Shown here one piece after another: positions 1 to 5,698 of a stretch of DNA of 6,489 nucleotides (position 1 is its first letter; each line of letters begins with the position of its first letter). The notes under the pieces are model-generated. The model was not told the DNA's origin and did not search any database. It saw nothing but the letters and a program-made list of their open reading frames with translations. Source of the DNA: an uncultured Nannocystaceae bacterium (lineage in GTDB: Bacteria > Myxococcota_A > Polyangia > Nannocystales > Nannocystaceae); NCBI GenBank assembly GCA_938084085.1, contig CALKDV010000444.1, positions 1 to 6,489 of the forward strand, read 5' to 3'. A program made the translations under genes and the position numbers.

Positions 1-1191
1 CTCATCCAGTGCGCGAGCCTCCTGTCTCACCATCCCTCAAGCATTCGGCGCTGTCCGCCGCTCACGGATGTTCGCACCATGAATCGCCTGCTCGGCCACC
101 TCGGTTGCGACATCGTCTTTGATGATGGTTCGCTGCAAATAGATCCGAGCAAGGTCGCGGACCACGGCCTCGAGGCCCCCTATGACCTCGTCAAAACCAT
201 GCGCGCCTCGGTCACGGTCATGGGACCGCTGCTGGCACGCCACGGCCGCGCCCGCATCAGCCTCCCAGGTGGATGCGCCATCGGTGCGCGCCCCATCGAT
301 CAACATCTTCGAGGGCTCGAAGCCCTCGGAGCGAAGGTGGAGCTCGTCCACGGCTACGTCGAACTCTCGGCGCAGCGGCTCGTGGGGACGCGCTTTATCT
401 TCGACAAGGTCACCGTTGGCGGCACGCAGAACCTGATGATGGCCGCCACCTTAGCTCGTGGAACCACCGTTCTCGAGAACGTAGCGCGAGAGCCAGAGGT
501 GCGCGAGCTCGCCATCGTCCTCAACAAAATGGGCGCGAAGATTTCTGGTGCGGGCACCTCCTCCATTGAAATCGAAGGCGTGGATGAGCTCTTTGGCATT
601 GACCATGCGGTCATGCCAGACCGCATTGAAGCCGGCACCTTGATGATCGCCGCCGCCGTGACCAAAGGCGATGTCCTGATCCGCGACGCTCCCGTCGACG
701 ACATGCACGCGGTCTTGTCCAAGCTCGAGGACGCGGGAGTTCATCTTGAGCCCACCGCCGAAGGCTTGCGGGTCAAGGGCCCCGACGCCATCCAACCCAT
801 CGATCTCGAGACACGTCCACACCCCGGATTCCCGACGGATATGCAGGCTCAGATGATGCTGCTCGCGACCCAGGCGCAAGGACAGAGCATCATCACTGAA
901 TCGATCTTTGAGAATCGGTTCATGCACGTGCCAGAGCTCAATCGCTTGGGTGCCGACATCGTCGTCAATGGGAGCAGCGCCATCGTTCGTGGCCCGACCA
1001 AGTTGAACGGGACCTCCGTGATGTGTACCGATCTCCGCGCGAGCGCATCCCTCGTCCTCGCCGGCCTCGTGGCTTCTGGACGCACAGAACTCCGGCGCGT
1101 CTATCATCTCGACCGGGGCTATGCCGCCATCGAAACTCGGCTCAAATCCCTCGGTGCCAATATCCAACGGGTGGGTGGCGGTCATGGGTAG
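1..1191 (+). CDS. murA: UDP-N-acetylglucosamine 1-carboxyvinyltransferase MurA, 5' end missing
   Basis: MurA transfers enolpyruvate from PEP to UDP-GlcNAc, the first committed cytoplasmic step of peptidoglycan synthesis. The frame is open from base 1 to the TAG at 1189-1191, giving 396 visible residues. The first residues align with the known family around E. coli position 27, so about 26 N-terminal residues, including the Lys22/Asn23 site, lie outside the window. The ATG at 79 is internal (motif DVRTMNRLLG) and is not the start. Visible landmarks are APYDLVKTMRAS, the fosfomycin-target loop PGGCAIGARP with the catalytic Cys at codon 274-276 (E. coli Cys115), REPE, FPTDMQAQ with the catalytic Asp (Asp305), ENRFMHVPEL, DLRASASLVLAG (Arg371) and HLDRGY (Arg397). 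A Cys rather than Asp in the loop predicts a fosfomycin-sensitive enzyme. The 3' end overlaps hisG. The family assignment is very secure. Confidence 0.97.
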   Translation, partial: LIQCASLLSHHPSSIRRCPPLTDVRTMNRLLGHLGCDIVFDDGSLQIDPSKVADHGLEAPYDLVKTMRASVTVMGPLLARHGRARISLPGGCAIGARPIDQHLRGLEALGAKVELVHGYVELSAQRLVGTRFIFDKVTVGGTQNLMMAATLARGTTVLENVAREPEVRELAIVLNKMGAKISGAGTSSIEIEGVDELFGIDHAVMPDRIEAGTLMIAAAVTKGDVLIRDAPVDDMHAVLSKLEDAGVHLEPTAEGLRVKGPDAIQPIDLETRPHPGFPTDMQAQMMLLATQAQGQSIITESIFENRFMHVPELNRLGADIVVNGSSAIVRGPTKLNGTSVMCTDLRASASLVLAGLVASGRTELRRVYHLDRGYAAIETRLKSLGANIQRVGGGHG

Positions 1192-1846
1192 GAGACTCAC
1201 CTTCGCCCTCCCCAAGGGCCGCATCATCAAGGACGCCGCCCCAATTCTGGCAGAGGCGGGCCTCTCACTGGAGGGGGTCGCCAAGGCCGGCGACCGCAGA
1301 CTCGACTATGAGATCGGCGCGGACTATCGGGTGCTCCTCGTGAAACCGACAGATGTCCCGACCTATGTCGGCTACGGTGTCGCCGATTTTGGGATCGTCG
1401 GCCGTGACACTCTCGAGGAACAATCGCGGGATCTGTATGAGCCGGTGGATCTTGAGATCGGCCGGTGTCGCATGTGCGTGGCCGAGCCTCGCGACGCTCG
1501 GACCCGAGCGACCGCTGGGACCCTGCTAAAGATCGCTACCAAATACCCCACGGTCGCTGAGCGCCACTACCGCGGCAAAGGAATCGAGACAGAAATTATC
1601 CCGCTCTTCGGCTCCGTCGAGCTCGGCTGCCTCACGACCCTCGCGGACCAAATCGTCGATATTGTGGAGAGCGGCGAGACCCTGCGGCAAAACGATCTCG
1701 TGGAGGTCGAGACCATCTTCCCCGTGAGCAGCCGTCTGGTCGTGAGTCCCGCGAGCTTGAAGCTAGATCGACAGAGAATCCGGGACATCATTGAAGCGAT
1801 TCGCAGCGCTGTCATCGCTCGCCGACGAGAAGGGAGCAGCAAATGA
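1184..1846 (+). CDS. hisG: ATP phosphoribosyltransferase catalytic subunit, short form (HisG)
   Basis: HisG condenses ATP with PRPP to form phosphoribosyl-ATP, the first step of histidine synthesis. The ATG at 1184 gives 220 residues starting directly before the family-typical N-terminus (LTFALPKGR, residues 5-13). The frame is open further upstream, but that part lies inside murA and matches nothing in the family. Residues 57-73 (DVPTYVGYGVADFGIVG) belong to the periplasmic-binding-protein-like fold. Residues 157-167 (IVDIVESGETL) form the PRPP-binding loop. The protein ends soon after RLVVSPASLK with a basic tail and lacks the C-terminal ACT-like regulatory domain of the roughly 300-residue long form. 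Short HisG enzymes normally need HisZ, which is not in this window. The start overlaps the murA stop by 8 bp and the stop overlaps the next ATG by 4 bp, so translation is probably coupled. A weak GGTGG lies 5 bases before the ATG. Confidence 0.95.
   Translation: MGRRLTFALPKGRIIKDAAPILAEAGLSLEGVAKAGDRRLDYEIGADYRVLLVKPTDVPTYVGYGVADFGIVGRDTLEEQSRDLYEPVDLEIGRCRMCVAEPRDARTRATAGTLLKIATKYPTVAERHYRGKGIETEIIPLFGSVELGCLTTLADQIVDIVESGETLRQNDLVEVETIFPVSSRLVVSPASLKLDRQRIRDIIEAIRSAVIARRREGSSK
1830..1836 (+). promoter_or_regulatory. Ribosome binding site for the 1843 gene
   Basis: AAGGGAG sits 6 bases before the ATG at 1843, inside the last codons of hisG. It is a good purine-rich Shine-Dalgarno match and supports this start, which shares the ATGA junction with the hisG stop. 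Confidence 0.6.
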
Positions 1847-2547
1847 CGACCGAGCCACATCAAGATCAACAACAACGCCTGCTCTCCGACCTCCTGATTC
1901 ATGTACGGCTCCGTGACCAAGGGCTCGCTGAGGACAGCGAGGACCTCACCACCATCCTTGAGAAGGTCCCCTATTTGCTCCCCTTTGGAGGCAATCAGTA
2001 CGACTCCCTTCACACAGTGATCGACTGGGACCATCACCTGCCCTCGAAATACATCTCCACGCGCGTCTTCGCGTCGTACACCGAACACGAGTCACGGCGA
2101 CTGGCGACGGAGCTTCGCGCGCGTTCACAGAGTATCGAGCGAGACAACCTCTTTCCAGAGTTTGACGTGCCGGACTACGAGGACCTAACAGCGAGCGAGC
2201 GATATCACTTTATCCTCGAGCGCGAGAGCCTCAACGTAGTGGACACCCGCTTCGAGAGCGAATGGCGGAAGAAAGTACAAAATGAAGATTTGAACAAGGC
2301 GCTGGGCGTGCTCGCGGAGCACCAAGCGTTTCAACGGGCGAACGCACAGCGTCGCTCTGAGAACCTCGGAGGCCCCATCTTCATGGGGTGGAGCCCCCCG
2401 CTCATGGCGGAGCAAAACACCTGGACCCTCGAATTCTGGCTGGTGACAGAGTTTGACGGCCAACACGGCACCGCGCTCGTGTGCATGGTGAACCTTGACG
2501 ATGAGACGGTCGCGAAGACCTACATGACCGAAGTGTCGATTCGATAA
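1843..2547 (+). CDS. Unrecognised 234-residue soluble protein coupled to hisG
   Basis: I do not recognise this family. The ATG overlaps the hisG TGA as ATGA and has a good ribosome binding site, and the gene ends with TAA at 2545-2547, so it is very probably real and co-translated with hisG. There is no signal peptide or membrane segment, which suggests a cytoplasmic protein. Residues 1-45 look helical and are Gln-rich at the start. Residues 46-66 carry a Gly/Asp/His-rich stretch (FGGNQYDSLHTVIDWDHHL). Residues 75-170 are highly charged and look mostly helical. Residues 177-234 look strand-rich, with GWSPPLM at 182-188 and WTLEFWLVTEF at 194-204. The single Cys is residue 214. Acidic residues are frequent throughout. 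It shows no resemblance to HisZ, which has a class II aminoacyl-tRNA synthetase-like fold of about 300-400 residues, or to any other His enzyme. The role is unknown. Confidence 0.85.
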   Translation: MTTEPHQDQQQRLLSDLLIHVRLRDQGLAEDSEDLTTILEKVPYLLPFGGNQYDSLHTVIDWDHHLPSKYISTRVFASYTEHESRRLATELRARSQSIERDNLFPEFDVPDYEDLTASERYHFILERESLNVVDTRFESEWRKKVQNEDLNKALGVLAEHQAFQRANAQRRSENLGGPIFMGWSPPLMAEQNTWTLEFWLVTEFDGQHGTALVCMVNLDDETVAKTYMTEVSIR

Positions 2548-2567
2548 TTGTTCTCGCTCCCGCTTTT

Positions 2568-4214
2568 ATGGCGCCCCAAAGTCCGATGACCGAACCCTCC
2601 CCACAACCCCCGACGGGTGACCCGGACGTGATCGTGGTGGGCGCAGGCCCCAACGGGCTCGTGTGCGCGACGTACCTGGCGCGCGCCGGGTTGCGCGTAC
2701 TCGTGGTCGAAACAAACGAACGACGGTGGGGGGGGGCGCTCGGCTCGGTCGAGGCGACTCGACCTGGATTTATTCACGATGTCGGCGCGGCATTTTTCCC
2801 GTTCGCCAAGTCAAGCCCCGCGCTCGCGGGCCTCGGCCTCCACGAGGCCGGCCTGCAATTCGTCAACGCGAACATTGAGAGCGCTCATCCAGCACCCGAT
2901 GGCTCATGCGCCGGTCTCACGCGCGACCTCGATCGTATCCCCGACCTCATCTCCAACCCGGCGGACGCCGATCGACTTGTCCGCCTCTTGAGGTGGCATC
3001 GCTCCATCGAACCTCGGCTGTTTGAGGCCATGTTGCGCCCGCTCCCCAACGTTGCCAACGTCGCGAGGCTTGGCCTGGGTAACCTCCTCCGGATGGGGAG
3101 TCTGTTTGCGACCTCGGGCGCGCGGCTCTCCCGGCGCCTGTTCGTCGGATGCGACGCCCAGCGGATCATTCCCGCCCTCGCGCTGCACACCGACGTCGGC
3201 CCCACCGATCGTTTCGGTGCAGGGATCGGCTATATGCTGGCCGTGACCGCATCCACGGGAGGCTTCACCGTCCCCGTTGGAGGCGCCCAAGCCTTCGCCG
3301 ACGCCATCGTCGATCGACTCAGCGCCGCAGGCGGACATGTCCAGCTTGGCTCACGGGTCACACAAATCCTCGCGGAGCGCGGGAAAGCGATCGGCGTGCG
3401 GGTGCACCGGGATGGCGTAGAGACCGAGATCCGCGCTCGACATGCGGTCATCGCAAATACCTCTGTCCCCGCGCTCTTTCGCGACCTCATCGAGCGCGCT
3501 CATCTCCCTGGTCGCGTGGCCCGCTTCGCTCGCTCGTTCCCCTCTGGGTGGGGCACGTTCAAAGTGGACTGGGCCCTCGACGGTCCCGTCCCGTGGGCCC
3601 ACGCTACGCCGAGGTCGGCGGCCGTCGTGCACACCGGGGACAGCATCGAAGACCTCGCGCGCTTCACGGCAGAGGTCCGCGCTGGAGAGCTCCCGACCAA
3701 CCCTTATTTGGTCATCGGGCAGCAGAGCCTCGTCGACCCGAGCCGGGCGCCTGGGGACGGCCAGACATTGTGGGCCTACTCTCGGGTCCCTCCCACCCTT
3801 AATGGGGGCTGGGGCCCCCACGCTGAGCAATTCGCGGATCGCATTGACGCCCGTATCGAGGCCCTCGCGCCTGGATTTCGAGGGAGAGTCCTCGCCCGAC
3901 GGGTCACGCACCCAACGGACTTACAAAAAATGAACGCCAACCTCATCGGCGGAGACCTGGGCGGTGGTTCCAACGCGTGGCACCGGCAGTTATTTTTTCG
4001 ACCGCTGTTCCCCTACTTTCGGTATCGGACACCGGTGCGCGGCTTGTATCTGAGTTCGAGTTACGCGCATCCAGGCGCGGGGGTGCACGGCATGTGTGGG
4101 CTCAACGCCGCGCAAGCGGTACTCGATGATTTGGGACGCTCGCAGGGCATGATTGGCCCCCCAGCAGACGCACCTTCAACCGCGCAAGCGCAGCTCCCCG
4201 TCGCTACAAAGTGA
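2568..4214 (+). CDS. FAD-dependent oxidoreductase, phytoene desaturase/PYROXD2-like
   Basis: This is a 548-residue flavoprotein of the CrtI/COG1233-like amine-oxidase superfamily. Residues 20-48 form the dinucleotide-binding fold: DVIVVGAGPNG with GxGxxG at 25-30, and Glu48 after strand two to bind the ribose. The C-terminal FAD-closing region includes FRYRTPVRGLYL and HPGAGVHG (about 501-508) followed by GLNAAQAVLDDL, a pattern typical of PYROXD2-like proteins. A segment at about 226-240 (TASTGGFTVPVGGAQAFADA) matches the conserved GG.xxPxGG region of CrtI-type enzymes. The substrate cannot be read from sequence, and no carotenoid gene is nearby. The ATG at 2568 lies 20 bp after the previous stop but has no clear Shine-Dalgarno sequence. 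ATG 2586 is an alternative that would shorten the disordered, Pro-rich N-terminus. A G9 tract falls at codons 54-57. The 3' end overlaps the convergent FHA gene by 11 bp. Confidence 0.9.
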   Translation: MAPQSPMTEPSPQPPTGDPDVIVVGAGPNGLVCATYLARAGLRVLVVETNERRWGGALGSVEATRPGFIHDVGAAFFPFAKSSPALAGLGLHEAGLQFVNANIESAHPAPDGSCAGLTRDLDRIPDLISNPADADRLVRLLRWHRSIEPRLFEAMLRPLPNVANVARLGLGNLLRMGSLFATSGARLSRRLFVGCDAQRIIPALALHTDVGPTDRFGAGIGYMLAVTASTGGFTVPVGGAQAFADAIVDRLSAAGGHVQLGSRVTQILAERGKAIGVRVHRDGVETEIRARHAVIANTSVPALFRDLIERAHLPGRVARFARSFPSGWGTFKVDWALDGPVPWAHATPRSAAVVHTGDSIEDLARFTAEVRAGELPTNPYLVIGQQSLVDPSRAPGDGQTLWAYSRVPPTLNGGWGPHAEQFADRIDARIEALAPGFRGRVLARRVTHPTDLQKMNANLIGGDLGGGSNAWHRQLFFRPLFPYFRYRTPVRGLYLSSSYAHPGAGVHGMCGLNAAQAVLDDLGRSQGMIGPPADAPSTAQAQLPVATK

Positions 4215-5487
4215 TGCCCTTGGACTCACAAAGTGAGCGCACGGACTTCTTCTTTTTCTCTGACAACCGAGAGAAGGCAGCCTTCGCCTTGGACTCGCTG
4301 CCCATTTTGCAGGCGCTCACCGCCATGACCTGGACGGCGTCCGCGCTGGGGCTTTTTGCGTTGCTCTGCTTCGCGAGGTCGTAGGCCGTCGAGGCCTTCC
4401 CAAGCATGGCGGCTTTGCGAGCCTCGGCAAGCAACTCCGACGCGGTCTTGGATGGGGCCGTGGGGACGGGCTCCGCAGCTTTGGGCGTCGGGGCCTGCAC
4501 CACTGGCTCGGACTCCTCGACGGGTGCGGGGGTCGGCGCCGGCGCAGGCTCGCTCGCCCCGCTCTTCTTGGGTCGCGTGCTCCCAGTTTTTTTCGACGAT
4601 CGTCGGGGCGCGGCTGTTGGGGTTGGCGCCGGCGCAGGTTCTTCTGCCGCGGCGTCCTCCGGCTCCTCTTGAGCGCCCGTTCCACCGGTGTCCCCGGCTG
4701 TCGCAGCTTCAGCGCCCTCCGTGTCTTCTCCCCCAGTGGTGCTCGCGGCTCCCCCGGCCTCCACAACCTCGGGCTCTTTCACTTCGTCAGCGCGCGCATC
4801 TTTCGTCGCGGGGCGCTCCACCTTGGCGATGGCTGACGTTGCGGGGGCAGCGCCCTCGTTCATCGACTGCCAGCCGTACCAACCGAGCACGACCGTCATC
4901 ATCCCGATGATCGCCCAAACAATCTTTTTACCGCCCGAGTTCTCCTCATCAAACTCGAACTCATCGAGTCCGTCATCAACGGTGGGCGTGGGAGGCACGC
5001 TCACGCCATCCAAGGGCGTGTTGTTGTCCGCGATCGCAGAGGGTCCCATCTCGGGCAACGTCGATCCCGTCTTGTGCTCGTCGGTCGCCGCGCCCACCAT
5101 CCGCGGTCCTGATGCAGCCGCATGCGCAAGCTGCCCCTCGATCGCATCCGTGGCCGCGCCCGCCCCGACCAGCTCCACTGTGTCACGTGACGAGTCGCCC
5201 GCGAGCTGCATGACGTAGTCACCGACGGTGACTATGTCACCTTCACGGAGCATCACCGGACCCTTCACCTCAACATTGTTGACGTTGATTCCGTTGAAGC
5301 TCCCGAGGTCTTCGACCACCCATCCCTCGTCGATCAGATAGAGTTTGGCGTGATCTCGGGAGACGTTTTGTTCCGTAAGTTGGATCAGGTGTCCCGACCC
5401 CCGACCGATCGTCAGCGAATCCATATCAAGCGGCACCACCGTGCGTGTACCCTCGAAGTCTTCAATGACAAGTTGCGTCAGCGCCAT
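4204..5487 (-). CDS. FHA-domain single-pass membrane protein with helical C-terminal domain
   Basis: From the ATG at 5487 the protein has 427 residues. Residues 4-95 form an FHA phosphothreonine-binding domain with Gly28-Arg29, SRDH at 43-46 and GSFNGINVN at 62-70, the residues that normally contact the phosphopeptide. An Asp/Glu-rich stretch (171-182) precedes a Lys-Lys pair and one hydrophobic helix at about 187-207, so the FHA domain should be cytoplasmic and the rest periplasmic. Residues 211-345 are a low-complexity Ala/Glu/Pro/Thr linker with repeated PAPAPTP. Residues 348-427 look helical and TPR-like, and hold the only two cysteines, Cys393 and Cys420, before a GITL C-terminus. Similar tails occur in myxobacterial kinases and FHA proteins. 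A GTG at 5511 would add 8 residues, but the FHA fold begins just after the ATG. No kinase gene is in the window, so its partner is unknown. Confidence 0.9.
   Translation of the reverse strand: MALTQLVIEDFEGTRTVVPLDMDSLTIGRGSGHLIQLTEQNVSRDHAKLYLIDEGWVVEDLGSFNGINVNNVEVKGPVMLREGDIVTVGDYVMQLAGDSSRDTVELVGAGAATDAIEGQLAHAAASGPRMVGAATDEHKTGSTLPEMGPSAIADNNTPLDGVSVPPTPTVDDGLDEFEFDEENSGGKKIVWAIIGMMTVVLGWYGWQSMNEGAAPATSAIAKVERPATKDARADEVKEPEVVEAGGAASTTGGEDTEGAEAATAGDTGGTGAQEEPEDAAAEEPAPAPTPTAAPRRSSKKTGSTRPKKSGASEPAPAPTPAPVEESEPVVQAPTPKAAEPVPTAPSKTASELLAEARKAAMLGKASTAYDLAKQSNAKSPSADAVQVMAVSACKMGSESKAKAAFSRLSEKKKKSVRSLCESKGITL
4535..4638. repeat. Short direct repeat encoding PAPAPTP segments
   Basis: The 14-base unit GGCGCCGGCGCAGG occurs at 4535-4548 and 4625-4638, 90 bp apart, with near-identical flanks. 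Both copies are read in the same frame on the minus strand and encode the PAPAPTP stretches of the FHA protein's linker. The spacing is a multiple of three, so recombination between copies would remove 30 residues without a frameshift. Confidence 0.6.
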
Positions 5488-5496
5488 CGCCCCAAG

Positions 5497-5524
5497 GTTA
5501 TGAGAAAGCACCTTCCGGGATCAA
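5497..5524 (-). promoter_or_regulatory. Weak sigma-70-like promoter candidate for the FHA gene
   Basis: On the minus strand TTGATC (5524-5519) and CATAAC (5502-5497) are separated by 16 bases and each match 4 of 6 consensus positions. The -10-like box ends only 9 bases before the ATG at 5487, so a transcript from it would be almost leaderless. The match could easily arise by chance. Confidence 0.2.
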
Positions 5525-5535
5525 CTGGCTGCGAC

Positions 5536-5557
5536 AGCGTCATTCACGCTTTTTTTT
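5536..5557 (+). terminator. Short hairpin plus T8 tract, plus-strand terminator or operator
   Basis: AGCGT (5536-5540) and ACGCT (5546-5550) form a 5-bp stem with a 5-base loop, and eight T run from 5550 to 5557. On the plus strand this has the form of a small intrinsic terminator, yet no plus-strand gene ends nearby. It could stop transcription entering from the oxidoreductase operon, or act as an inverted-repeat binding site about 50 bp before the FHA gene start. Confidence 0.35.
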
Positions 5558-5629
5558 CAGCCCCAAGCGGTCCCGAGGGGGCTGCTCGCGGCCTTAACGC
5601 TCCCCTACGGGCCCAGACAGCCGGTGCCT

Positions 5630-5665
5630 AAAAAAACCGAGCACGGCCCAGGCGCCCTTCCTCGG
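5630..5665 (-). terminator. Possible intrinsic terminator after the deacetylase gene
   Basis: On the minus strand CCGAG (5665-5661) can pair with CTCGG (5641-5637) around a 19-base GC-rich loop, followed directly by seven T (5636-5630). It lies 34 bp after the deacetylase stop. The stem has only 5 bp and the loop is large, so the call rests mainly on the T tract and position. A competing AGGCG/CGCCT pairing overlaps it. Confidence 0.4.
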
Positions 5666-5698
5666 CACGCCTCCCCACACTCAGCATCCCACGACCGC

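Larger units (their letters stand above)
5488..5698. other. Intergenic region between deacetylase and FHA genes
   Basis: This 211-bp gap separates two minus-strand genes and is the only sizeable non-coding stretch in the window. It contains a T7 tract (minus strand) near the deacetylase end, a T8 tract (plus strand) in the middle and a weak promoter-like pair near the FHA start. Short open frames on the plus strand cross it but show no ribosome binding site or recognisable protein. The gap suggests the two minus-strand genes are transcribed separately. Confidence 0.7.

Noticed and set aside
79..81. ATG as the murA start
   Set aside because: The frame is open upstream to base 1 and the preceding residues (ASLL, PPLTDVRT) align with MurA, so this Met is internal.
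451..1284. 277-codon open frame on the minus strand opposite murA and hisG
   Set aside because: It lies entirely across well-identified murA and the start of hisG, its translation resembles no protein, and long antisense frames are common in GC-rich coding DNA.
3149..3911. Long open frames on both strands inside the oxidoreductase gene (3149-3802 plus, 3351-3911 minus)
   Set aside because: Their translations are Arg/Pro-rich with no recognisable motif, and the true frame carries conserved FAD-binding motifs through the same region.
4587..4593. A7 tract (minus strand) in the FHA gene as a programmed -1 frameshift site
   Set aside because: The codons read AAA AAA ACT, so the slippery heptamer A AAA AAC is not in the required phase, and the zero frame continues to the expected C-terminal domain.
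4356..5218. Plus-strand open frames opposite the FHA gene (4356-4910 and 4688-5218)
   Set aside because: They mirror the low-complexity linker of the FHA protein and are Ser/Pro/Arg-rich. The minus-strand frame has a full FHA domain and membrane helix.
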